Shown piece by piece: positions 1 to 6,796 of a DNA stretch of 34,932 nt (positions are counted from its first letter, which is position 1; every line of letters starts with the position of its first letter). The translations under genes and the position numbers were made by a program. The notes below the pieces were generated by a model that saw only the letters and a program-made list of their open reading frames with translations, made no database searches and was not told the DNA's origin. Source of the DNA: Steroidobacter agaridevorans (GTDB lineage Bacteria > Pseudomonadota > Gammaproteobacteria > Steroidobacterales > Steroidobacteraceae); assembly GCF_009932555.1 (NCBI RefSeq), contig NZ_BLJO01000009.1, forward strand, positions 88,295-123,226, written 5' to 3'.

Positions 1-2
1 TG

Positions 3-647
3 GACATCAAGCCGATTCGCAATCACTCCGACCATGCGGGATTGATCGGCTGCATCCAGCTGGTGCCTTCCTGGATTCTGGCCGGGCATGACAGCATCCT
101 CGCCGTCGACATCGGCGGCACGAATATCCGCGCGGGCATCGTCGAGCTTCGCCGCAGGAAGAGCGAGGACCTTTCGCAGGCGGCGGTCGGGCACTTCGAG
201 CTCTGGCGCCATCGCGACGACGAGCCTGGGCGCGAAGACGCCGTCCAGCGGCTGATCGACATGTTGAACGGGCTGATCAAGCGGGCCGAGAAAGAGGGCG
301 CGAATCTGGCGCCGTTCATCGGCATCGGCTGCCCGGGCGTGATCGAGGCCGACGGCTCGATCGAGCGCGGCGGCCAGAACCTGCCGTGCGATTGGGAGCA
401 CAAGAGTTTCAACCTGCCGGAGAAACTGTGCGCCGCCCTTCCCAAGATCGGCGAGCACGAAACGGTGATCGTGATGCATAACGACGCGGTCGTGCAGGGA
501 CTCAGCGAGGTGCCGACCATGCGGGAGTACGAGCACTGGGGCGTGCTTACGATCGGCACCGGGTTGGGGAATGCCCGGTTTACGAATCGGTTGAGTGAGG
601 ATGAGAAGAAAGAAGAGGAAGAGGACGAATCCGACGACAACGAATAA
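3..647 (+). CDS. ROK-family sugar kinase-like protein, 5' partial
   Basis: The frame is open to the left edge, so the N-terminus lies outside the window. The first possible in-window start is TTG at 42, but codons 3-41 read on without a stop and look like coding sequence. The ROK/ASKHA signature is clear: an ATP phosphate-1 motif (VDIGGTNIRAG, bases about 108-140), a GIGCPGVIEADGSI segment, the NDAVVQG stretch with the usual catalytic-base Asp, and a phosphate-2 motif (IGTGLGNARF). The protein ends only about 20 residues after that motif, in a very acidic tail (mostly E, D, K). The zinc/sugar-binding C-terminal half of classical ROK kinases is therefore absent or was placed before the visible part. 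ROK proteins are sugar kinases or repressors; which one applies cannot be told here. The stop codon lies inside the left inverted repeat of the 643-865 element. Confidence 0.72.
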   Translation, partial: DIKPIRNHSDHAGLIGCIQLVPSWILAGHDSILAVDIGGTNIRAGIVELRRRKSEDLSQAAVGHFELWRHRDDEPGREDAVQRLIDMLNGLIKRAEKEGANLAPFIGIGCPGVIEADGSIERGGQNLPCDWEHKSFNLPEKLCAALPKIGEHETVIVMHNDAVVQGLSEVPTMREYEHWGVLTIGTGLGNARFTNRLSEDEKKEEEEDESDDNE

Positions 648-865
648 CGCAGCAGCAGTTTATTTTGAGCTGCGCCCGGCTGGCCCGGAAAAAGTCAGCC
701 GACCTTGTGCGCGCTCAGCTGGCCCGGAAAAGCCGGCTGATTTGCCGAGTGCTCGGCTGGGGCCCGGAAAAAGTCGGCGGAATTTTCTTGCGCCCGGCTG
801 GCCCGCCCCGGACTCGGATCGAGCCGGCGAAATGCGATTTATAAAATAATGTTGCTGCGTTATTA
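643..865. repeat. 220-bp intergenic element: four imperfect repeats inside 12-bp inverted repeats
   Basis: This non-coding stretch lies between two convergent genes. It is bounded by a perfect 12-bp inverted repeat (AATAACGCAGCA at 643-654, its complement at 853-864), with weaker matching continuing inward. Inside are four imperfect direct repeats starting near 672, 711, 749 and 790 (spacing 39, 38 and 41 bp). They share a core like GGCTGGCCCGGAAAAAGTC, degraded in the fourth. Units 1 and 2 can each fold into a hairpin with an A-rich loop (GGCTG with CAGCC at 678-700; CAGCTGGC with GCCGGCTG at 716-739), and unit 4 has CCGGCT with AGCCGG. Both flanking genes take their stop codon from the inverted repeats. 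No target-site duplication is visible. It could be a bidirectional terminator, a decayed MITE-like element or a structured RNA. Confidence 0.6.
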
Positions 866-2179
866 GCCGGTGAGTACTTCCTTCGCCGCCCTCTGCCCGG
901 TGCTGAGCGCGCCGCCCACGCTCGACGACTCCTCCACATCCAGCGCCTCGCCCGCGAAAAACAAGGTTTGCTCCACCGATTTCGCCAGCTGTTTCTTCGC
1001 CGGGCCGCCGCCGACGCCCGAGTAACTGTAGGCGCCGCTCGAATACGGATCGCTCTGCCAGTCGTGCCAATACACCGCTTCGAGCATCTTCCGATAGTCG
1101 CGGCGCTTGCCGAATATCTCAGTCACACTCGCTAACGCCGCCCGCAGGACCTCATCGGTATTTCGGGCGAGCAGTTGCGCCGCTTTCGGTCCACCGCTCC
1201 ACGCCGTGAGCACGGGCGCTCGCACGGGCAGCGACGTCCAGAACGTCGGGAACGGCGCACCCTGCGCATGGAAGAACGCGACATCCCGATGCAAGCCTTC
1301 GTCGATCTCCGACCAGAACGGCCTGGAGAAACACAGCACCAACTTCACCACCGGCCCCATCAACAACCGCGACAGCGGCACCTGCCGCCGTGGCAACGTC
1401 GGCGTAAACAAAACACTTCCTGGCGTCAGCGCCGGCAGCTGTAACACCGAAAGCGGCAACGTGATAATCGCTTGAGCCGCACGCACAGCGCCGGGCTCTC
1501 CATGGCGCGTGTACGCAACGTCGACCTCGCCCCGCCGCCAGCGCACCTCGTGGACTGCACATTCCAACTGCACACACGTCTTCGCAGGATCGAGGCTGCC
1601 CGCCAACGAATCCATCAATGCGCCGTAGCCTCGCTGCGGCCGGAACGTCGGCGCATCCGCTGCCGTACCGCCGGCCCATTCCTTCAATATTTCAATGGCG
1701 CTCGCTCGCGTCGAATCGGCTGCGTCGAATCCTTCCACCAGCATGGTGGCGAACGCCCGCACCGTCGGCGACAACTGCCGCCGATGTTTCTCGAGGAACT
1801 CGGCGAATGGCACATCGACGCGCGGCTTGGGGATGCGCTTCAGCCGCTCCTTCATGGTTTCGAACAAATCCTCGCTGCGTTTCATCCGGCCGGGCTGCGG
1901 CACGCGATAACGGGTCTGTGCGGTGTCGACAGCGACATCGCCCGCCAGGCGCAACTGCTCGAAAATGGAAGGCGATTCGCCATGAATGAACTCGGCGCCG
2001 AGCTCCAGCGGAATCGCCGCGCCGCGCGGACGCACGGTGAGAATGCGACCGCCGATGCGATCGCGCGCTTCGAGAACACAAACGGATTTACCGTTCCGGC
2101 TGAGCTGCGCGGCCGCTGCCAGGCCCGCAGCACCGGCCCCGACGACGATGACGTCGTATTCGTCGTTCGCTCTACTCAT
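863..2179 (-). CDS. FAD-dependent amine oxidase (flavin monoamine oxidase family)
   Basis: A 438-residue protein that would oxidise an amine or a related substrate using FAD; the substrate cannot be read from sequence. The N-terminus holds a Rossmann FAD-binding motif (VVGAGAAGL, residues 12-20) followed by the EARDRIGGRI segment typical of the amine oxidase/phytoene desaturase superfamily. LELGAEFIHG follows near residue 58. The C-terminus has the second FAD-contact segment, LFFAGEALDVEESSSVGGALSTG, where Glu after GGAL is often seen as S/T/E. No signal peptide or membrane segment is apparent. Its start overlaps the stop of the upstream FAD/Rieske gene by 8 bp, so the two are very probably co-transcribed and translationally coupled. 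Its stop codon lies in the right inverted repeat of the 643-865 element. Confidence 0.85.
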   Translation of the reverse strand: MSRANDEYDVIVVGAGAAGLAAAAQLSRNGKSVCVLEARDRIGGRILTVRPRGAAIPLELGAEFIHGESPSIFEQLRLAGDVAVDTAQTRYRVPQPGRMKRSEDLFETMKERLKRIPKPRVDVPFAEFLEKHRRQLSPTVRAFATMLVEGFDAADSTRASAIEILKEWAGGTAADAPTFRPQRGYGALMDSLAGSLDPAKTCVQLECAVHEVRWRRGEVDVAYTRHGEPGAVRAAQAIITLPLSVLQLPALTPGSVLFTPTLPRRQVPLSRLLMGPVVKLVLCFSRPFWSEIDEGLHRDVAFFHAQGAPFPTFWTSLPVRAPVLTAWSGGPKAAQLLARNTDEVLRAALASVTEIFGKRRDYRKMLEAVYWHDWQSDPYSSGAYSYSGVGGGPAKKQLAKSVEQTLFFAGEALDVEESSSVGGALSTGQRAAKEVLTG

Positions 2180-3701
2180 GCAACCGCTTCAAGGGCTGCT
2201 CTGCCGGCCCGCCCAGCACTTCGCCCGTCGGGCGGAAGCGCGAGCCATGGCAAGGACAATCCCAAGTGCGGTCCGCACTGTTCCACTTGACCAGACATTT
2301 CAGATGCGTGCATTGAGGCGCCAATAACGTCAACTGGCCGGAGTCATCGCGATACGCGGCGACCTTCTTGCTTTGGTAGCTGACGATCCTGCCCTCGCCG
2401 TTGCCCACCTGGTCGGGCGAATCGAGCTCGGGCCGTCGCAGCCGGTCACGCACGAAATAATAGGGGAAGTCGGCATTCTCTTGCACGTACCGCCATGCGC
2501 CGCCATGGAATGGCGAGCGCCCCACGGCGAGCAGGCTGCGCCACGGGTTGTCGCGCCCGAGAAATCGATCCCGAGCCATCAGCGCGCTGAGCGTGCCGAG
2601 CGTCCAGCCGTTGCCGCTGAAGCCGGTTGCAATGAACTCACGCTCCTCGTTCTCGCCAATGAACGGCATGCCATCATCTGTTTCCACGACTTGACCCAGC
2701 CAGCGGCGCTCGACCTCCGCCTGCGGCAGCACTTCGCGCAAGCGCACGGTCAATCGGTCGAACACACGCTCCGGATCGTCTTCCTGCCCGGTCTTCACGT
2801 CCTGGCCGCCGAAGATCGCGTATTGATGATCGTCCCGCTGCTCGATGCGCAGGTACTCGTACGGATCGCCGGTATCCCAATACACGCCCTCGGGCACCGC
2901 GTTGTCCGGCAAGCGGGCGCCGAGCACATAACTCGTGTAGAGCGCGAGCTTGGTTTGAAACAGGGTCGCGGTCACCGCGCCCTTCTTGCCCATGCGAGGA
3001 TTGTGAGTGGCGATCACCAGATACTTGCAACGGATCTTGTGTCCGTTCGCATGCACCGTCATCGGATCGCCATCGTCCACCGACTCGAACGCCGTGTTCT
3101 CGAACACCAGGCCGCCTTGCTGCTGGATTACAGTCAACAGGCCTTTGAGATACCGACGCGGATGGAACTTCGCCTGCTGCGCAAAGCGCACGCCCGGCAT
3201 GTTGCTATAGGCGGTGCGGTCGGCAAAGGTCGCGTCGATGCCGAATGACTGCGCCAGCTCGGCGTCCTTGCGGAGCCCTTCGACATCCTTGGGATCCAAA
3301 GGCTGACCGATGCGAGCGTGCAAATATCCCGGCACGCGTACGAACTCGGCATCGCCGCCCAGCTCCTCGGTGATGCGCTCGATCGTATCGATGGCGACGA
3401 TGCCGCCTTCCCAATATTTACGCGCCGCCTGCACCCCAAATTTACTTACCAGGTGATGCAGACGTTCGTCAGTTACGTAGGTGAGATGTGCCGTCGTGCG
3501 CGCCGAGTCCGCACTGGCAACCTTTTCGCGCTCGATCAACGCGACGCGGACGCCTTCCTGGCCCATGAGATAGGCCGTCGTGATGCCCGTGACGCCTGCC
3601 CCGACGATCAACACGTCGACGTCGATGTCCCGTTGTAGCGCCGAAAATTCCGGCAGCCGGACATTCATCCAGAGCGATTGATGCGTGGGAGTGGCTGACA
3701 T
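2172..3701 (-). CDS. FAD-dependent oxidoreductase (DAO type) with C-terminal Rieske [2Fe-2S] domain
   Basis: A 509-residue two-domain redox protein. Residues about 28-400 form a DadA/GlpD-type FAD domain, with the dinucleotide motif LIVGAGVTG (31-39) and an EREKVASADSARTTAHLT segment after the second strand. The last about 90 residues form a Rieske domain. Its cluster ligands are Cys464/His466 and Cys482/His485, and Cys469 and Cys484 are the extra pair that forms a disulfide in bc1-type Rieske proteins (CTHLKC ... CPCHGS). The family pattern is electron flow between a substrate-oxidising flavin and an iron-sulfur cluster; the substrate is unknown. It is the first gene of a two-gene unit with the amine oxidase. 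No good ribosome-binding site precedes the ATG at 3701, so the exact start is less certain than the rest. Confidence 0.88.
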   Translation of the reverse strand: MSATPTHQSLWMNVRLPEFSALQRDIDVDVLIVGAGVTGITTAYLMGQEGVRVALIEREKVASADSARTTAHLTYVTDERLHHLVSKFGVQAARKYWEGGIVAIDTIERITEELGGDAEFVRVPGYLHARIGQPLDPKDVEGLRKDAELAQSFGIDATFADRTAYSNMPGVRFAQQAKFHPRRYLKGLLTVIQQQGGLVFENTAFESVDDGDPMTVHANGHKIRCKYLVIATHNPRMGKKGAVTATLFQTKLALYTSYVLGARLPDNAVPEGVYWDTGDPYEYLRIEQRDDHQYAIFGGQDVKTGQEDDPERVFDRLTVRLREVLPQAEVERRWLGQVVETDDGMPFIGENEEREFIATGFSGNGWTLGTLSALMARDRFLGRDNPWRSLLAVGRSPFHGGAWRYVQENADFPYYFVRDRLRRPELDSPDQVGNGEGRIVSYQSKKVAAYRDDSGQLTLLAPQCTHLKCLVKWNSADRTWDCPCHGSRFRPTGEVLGGPAEQPLKRLHE

Positions 3702-3946
3702 AGTTCAGGAACGTGCGTGTTTTCAGCAAGTTCCGCACCGCCTGGCGGTCGTGCGGCATTCACGCACATACAACATCGCAACTCTGTCACCGCTGTAGTG
3801 TGCATTGCTTTTAGCGATGCAACTGCAAGGCAAATCAACGAGCAACATGCTCTATCGACGCGCCTGCGCGCTGTCGCCGCAAGCACGGGTGGTCGAGCGG
3901 CACTCATGCTCCGGTCATGGACGATGACATCAGGGAGCGTGTCGAC
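3702..3946. promoter_or_regulatory. Divergent intergenic region with a palindromic operator candidate
   Basis: This 245-bp gap separates the FAD/Rieske gene (leftward) from the TenA-like gene (rightward), so it must hold both promoters. It contains an inverted repeat at 3801-3821, TGCATTGC - TTTTA - GCGATGCA, with one mismatched pair in eight. Its position midway between two divergent starts suits a shared operator. I could not find convincing -35/-10 pairs on either strand. No regulator gene lies next to it in the window. Confidence 0.35.
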
Positions 3947-4747
3947 ATGGAAAGTTTGTTTGTGAGAACCGGGCCGTTGCTGGCGCTGACCAGCTACCCG
4001 CAATGGCTGCAGGAAATCGTTTCCGAATGCGATGACGCGCGACACACCGTGGTCGCTCACGAGATCTTTCAGCAGATGCATGCCGGCGTGTTGCCGGCGA
4101 CGTCGATGCGCTGTTTCCTCGCCAGTTTCTGGCCGGTCATCGAACAATTTCCGCAGTACATGGCGATGAATCTGCTCAAGGTGCAGTACGGCCTGGGCGC
4201 GGGGCATGCGATGGCGAGGAAATATCTGATCCGGAACATTCGCGTGGAGCAGAACCACGTCGAGTACTGGATCGACTGGTCGCAAGGCCACGGCCTGACT
4301 CGCGACAACCTGCTCTCGGGCTGGCGGTCGAACTCGGCCGATGCGCTCAGCCACTGGTGCTGGCACACCTGCGAGCGCGACCCGCTGGCGATTGCAATGG
4401 CGGCGACGAACTATGCGATCGAAGGCACGACGGGCGAATGGGCCGCCTTCGTATGCGGCTCGTCAGCGTACGAGAATGGCTTTCCGGATGACGTGCGCAA
4501 ACAGGCGATGAAATGGCTGCGCGTTCACGCGCACTACGACGACACTCATCCGTGGGAGGCGCTCGAGATCATCGCAACCTTGCTCGGCCACCGGCCGGAA
4601 GCGCGCGACGTCGCGAACGTGAGAGCGGCGATCGTGAAGAGCTATCAGTATATGAGCGCGGCGTTCGACGATTGTCTGGCCGAAGACAAAAGGAGAGCGC
4701 CGAGGCGGCATCGCCGCCCCGGCGTTCCGGCTTTACTCGCTAGCTAA
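3947..4747 (+). CDS. TenA/PqqC-like (haem-oxygenase fold) protein, possible iron-dependent oxidase
   Basis: A 266-residue all-helical protein of the TenA/PqqC/CADD group. Members are thiaminases, cofactorless oxidases (PqqC) or diiron oxidases. Features are the VEQNHVEYWIDW helix, IEGTTGEWA, and a late HAHYDDTHPWEALEI helix; these supply Glu, His and Asp in the places where CADD-like members bind iron. That reading is by family analogy. An upstream in-frame ATG exists at 3917, but the ATG at 3947 has a good ribosome-binding site (AGGGAG at 3932-3937, 9-nt spacer) and is preferred. The last about 20 residues are Arg/Pro-rich and are encoded by a GC hairpin (4698-4724), so the tail may be a by-product of a terminator. 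Its divergent neighbours are redox enzymes. The substrate is unknown. Confidence 0.72.
   Translation: MESLFVRTGPLLALTSYPQWLQEIVSECDDARHTVVAHEIFQQMHAGVLPATSMRCFLASFWPVIEQFPQYMAMNLLKVQYGLGAGHAMARKYLIRNIRVEQNHVEYWIDWSQGHGLTRDNLLSGWRSNSADALSHWCWHTCERDPLAIAMAATNYAIEGTTGEWAAFVCGSSAYENGFPDDVRKQAMKWLRVHAHYDDTHPWEALEIIATLLGHRPEARDVANVRAAIVKSYQYMSAAFDDCLAEDKRRAPRRHRRPGVPALLAS
4698..4724. terminator. Bidirectional GC hairpin, terminator candidate for hsp20 and the TenA-like gene
   Basis: There are two stacked perfect stems: CGCCG (4698-4702) with CGGCG (4720-4724), and GGCGG (4704-4708) with CCGCC (4714-4718), with a 5-nt loop. It lies inside the 3' end of the TenA-like gene and about 30 bp beyond the hsp20 stop. 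In the hsp20 (minus) direction it is followed by a CTCTCCTTTT stretch; in the plus direction only by TTCCGGCTTT. It is a plausible terminator for hsp20 and weaker the other way. Confidence 0.5.
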
Positions 4748-4753
4748 GCTCGT

Positions 4754-5230
4754 TCAGGCGGCTTTGACGCCCGACTCGATCTTCGCCGTCTCGGCCTTCG
4801 GCAAGCTGAGGTCGCCCTTGATGTCGATCCGGCGCGGCTTCATCGCCTCGGGGATCTCACGCTTCAGGTCGATGGTCAGCAAACCGTTGGCGAGGCTGGC
4901 GCCGGCGACGCGGACATGATCCGCAAGCTCGAAGCGACGCTGGAACGAACGCCCCGCGATGCCACGATGCAGATACTGAGTGTCCTCATTCGCAGCCTTC
5001 TCGCCGCTCACCAGCAGCAGGTTGCGCTCCTGGGTGACATTCAACTCGCTCTCACCGAACCCGGCCACGGCGAGCGTGACGCGGTACTGGTCCTCACCCG
5101 TCTTGACGATGTCATACGGGGGCCAGTTGTCGATCGTGGACACGCGCTGGGCGTTATCGAGCAGATCGAAGATGCGGTCGAAACCGACGGTGGAACGGAA
5201 CAGGGGGGAAAAATCGAATGCAGTTCTCAT
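4754..5230 (-). CDS. ibpA: Small heat-shock protein, Hsp20/IbpA class
   Basis: A 158-residue ATP-independent holdase chaperone that binds unfolding proteins in the cytoplasm. The N-terminus (MRTAFDFSPLFRSTVGFDR) matches the class A pattern of E. coli IbpA. It is followed by an alpha-crystallin domain (about residues 35-125, including YRVTLAVAGFGESELNV and ANGLLTIDLKREIPE). The C-terminal I-x-I anchor is in PRRIDIKG. The frame extends to an ATG at 5263, but the ATG at 5230 is chosen for its GAGG ribosome-binding site with suitable spacing and its match to the family N-terminus. An ATG at 5236 abuts the ribosome-binding site too closely. The gene has its own heat-shock promoter and a ROSE-like leader. 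It is convergent with the TenA-like gene with 6 bp between stops. Confidence 0.93.
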   Translation of the reverse strand: MRTAFDFSPLFRSTVGFDRIFDLLDNAQRVSTIDNWPPYDIVKTGEDQYRVTLAVAGFGESELNVTQERNLLLVSGEKAANEDTQYLHRGIAGRSFQRRFELADHVRVAGASLANGLLTIDLKREIPEAMKPRRIDIKGDLSLPKAETAKIESGVKAA

Positions 5231-5266
5231 AGCCATATCCTCAATGAGCGAAATGGAAAACATTTC
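5231..5266 (-). promoter_or_regulatory. ROSE-type RNA thermometer in the hsp20 leader
   Basis: The leader just before the ATG contains the ROSE signature UCGCU (5251-5247) facing the AGGA of the ribosome-binding site (5241-5238). The fold is CCAUUUCGCU - loop CAUUG - AGGAUAUGG, giving CCAU/AUGG at the base, U-A, C-G, a bulged G, then C-G and U-A. The bulged G opposite the ribosome-binding site is the known hallmark of ROSE elements. A second, mutually exclusive hairpin GAAATG/CATTTC (5266-5250) lies just 5'. The expected effect is that the ribosome-binding site is masked at low temperature and freed on heating. Confidence 0.75.
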
Positions 5267-5301
5267 ACGGCCCCGAGTAGCTCAGCGACCGCGCGAGAGC
5301 T

Positions 5302-5331
5302 ATTTAGGGGCGCCCAAAGAGGGTTCAAGGG
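5302..5331 (-). promoter_or_regulatory. Sigma-32 (heat-shock) promoter of hsp20
   Basis: On the minus strand, CCCTTGAA (5331-5324), a 13-bp spacer, then CCCCTAAAT (5310-5302). This is a near-perfect match to the RpoH consensus (CTTGAAA, 13-15 bp, CCCCATNT). The transcript would start near 5295, giving a leader of about 65 nt that contains the ROSE-like hairpin. Confidence 0.85.
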
Positions 5332-5389
5332 CTATTTTTAGCGGTATTTTTCGGGGCGGCGGCGTCCGGACCACCGACGCCCCTGGGGC

Positions 5390-6784
5390 TCAATTACGAC
5401 GCCAGGTCGTCGTCCCGTCCGGCTTGTCTTCCAGGACGATGCCAGCATCAGACAATTGCTGCCTGATCCGGTCCGCCTCTTTGAAGTTCCGCCCGGCCCG
5501 AGCCGCCTTGCGATCACCGATCAGCTTCTCAATGTCGGCATCGCTGAGCGACGAAGCACCGACGCCTTTCTGCAGAAACGCTTCCGGCGCCAATTGCAGC
5601 AACCCGAGCACGCCAGCCAACTTCTTCAACTCAGCAGCCAGCGAGCTCGCGAGAGCGGCGTCGCCCGCGCTCTTCGCTCGATTGATCTCCGTCGCCAATG
5701 TTTGTAACGCGGCGATCGCATCGGGCGTGTTGAAGTCATCATCCATCGCCTCTTCGAATCGCCGCGTCGCCTCGCTCGGCTCGAACGCAGACGCCGGCGT
5801 CACATCTCGGAGCGCGGTATAGAGCCGCCCCAGCGCCGCATCCGCCTGCTCGATCTGCACCAGCGAATAATTGATCGGCCCTCGATACTGGCTCGACACG
5901 AGGAAGAACCGCAGCACTTCCGGATCGCGCAGCTTGCCCGAATCGAGCACATCCCGGATGCGGAAGAAGTTGTTGAGCGACTTCGACATCTTCTCGTCGT
6001 CGACATTCACGAAGCCGTTGTGCATCCAGAACGTCGCAAACGTGTCGCCGGTCGCCGCGCACGACTGCGCGATCTCGTTCTCATGGTGCGGGAACTTCAA
6101 ATCCATGCCGCCGCCATGGATGTCGAAGTGCGAGCCCAGCAGATCGAGCGACATGGCCGAGCACTCGATGTGCCAGCCCGGCCGGCCATCGCCCCAGGGC
6201 GACGGCCAGAACGGTTCGCCCGGCTTGGCTCGCTTCCATAGAACGAAATCCGCCGGATCGTGCTTCGCCTCGTCCACCGCCACTCGCGCACCCGCTCGCA
6301 TATCCTCGAGGTCGCGACCCGACAACTTGCCGTACGGCTCGAATTTCGACACCGAATACAACACATCGCCATTGCTTGCGACGTACGCATACCCCTTGTC
6401 GATGAGCTGCTGCGTCATCGCGATGATGCCCGCGATGTGCTCCGTAGCCTTCGGCTCGTGCGTGGGCCGCAGGATGCCGAGGCGGTCGTAGTCCTCGTGC
6501 ATATATTTGGTGAAGCGATCCGTCAGCGACTGGATCGACTCGCCGTTCTCCGCCGCCCGCTTGATGATCTTGTCGTCGATGTCCGTGATGTTACGAACGA
6601 AGTTCACCTCATAGCCGCGATACTCGAGGTACCGCCGCACGATGTCGAAGGCGACCTTGGAGCGTGCATGGCCGATGTGGCAGAAGTCATAAACCGTATC
6701 GCCGCACACATACATGCGAACGACGTTCGGCTCGTGAGTGTGGAACTCGTCCTTGCGACCGGTCAGTGAGTTGAATATCTGCAT
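5390..6784 (-). CDS. cysS: Cysteinyl-tRNA synthetase
   Basis: A 464-residue class I aminoacyl-tRNA synthetase that charges tRNA-Cys; its length is close to E. coli CysS (461). The HIGH-type motif is CHIGHARSK (residues 35-43) and the KMSKS loop is EKMSKSLNN. Zinc ligands expected for CysS are visible: Cys27 in YVCGDT, the Cys in IECSAM, and the His/Glu of FPHHENE. The C-terminal helical anticodon-binding region ends in [11 protein letters not shown], the usual CysS end. It lies 12 bp downstream of gltX on the same strand, so the two synthetases are probably one transcript. A GC hairpin lies between it and the hsp20 promoter, but without a U-tract. Confidence 0.97.
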   Translation of the reverse strand: MQIFNSLTGRKDEFHTHEPNVVRMYVCGDTVYDFCHIGHARSKVAFDIVRRYLEYRGYEVNFVRNITDIDDKIIKRAAENGESIQSLTDRFTKYMHEDYDRLGILRPTHEPKATEHIAGIIAMTQQLIDKGYAYVASNGDVLYSVSKFEPYGKLSGRDLEDMRAGARVAVDEAKHDPADFVLWKRAKPGEPFWPSPWGDGRPGWHIECSAMSLDLLGSHFDIHGGGMDLKFPHHENEIAQSCAATGDTFATFWMHNGFVNVDDEKMSKSLNNFFRIRDVLDSGKLRDPEVLRFFLVSSQYRGPINYSLVQIEQADAALGRLYTALRDVTPASAFEPSEATRRFEEAMDDDFNTPDAIAALQTLATEINRAKSAGDAALASSLAAELKKLAGVLGLLQLAPEAFLQKGVGASSLSDADIEKLIGDRKAARAGRNFKEADRIRQQLSDAGIVLEDKPDGTTTWRRN

Positions 6785-6796
6785 AGCCTGATTCTG

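Noticed and set aside
643-865. Complete transposable element or CRISPR array
   Set aside because: There is no transposase, no target duplication at the ends, and the repeat units are imperfect and back to back without unique spacers.
595-1070. Short open frames across the repeat element on both strands
   Set aside because: The composition is Arg/Pro/Gly-rich, the frames follow the 39-bp repeats (divisible by three), and no start signal is present. Treated as non-coding.
5278-5302. A third leader hairpin TAGCTC/GAGCTA in the hsp20 thermometer
   Set aside because: Its 5' arm overlaps and follows the -10 element (5302-5297) and would mostly lie upstream of the expected transcript start near 5295.
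5345-5390. Intrinsic terminator after cysS
   Set aside because: A GC stem (GGCGTC/GACGCC) exists, but an A-rich rather than U-rich stretch follows in the direction of transcription.
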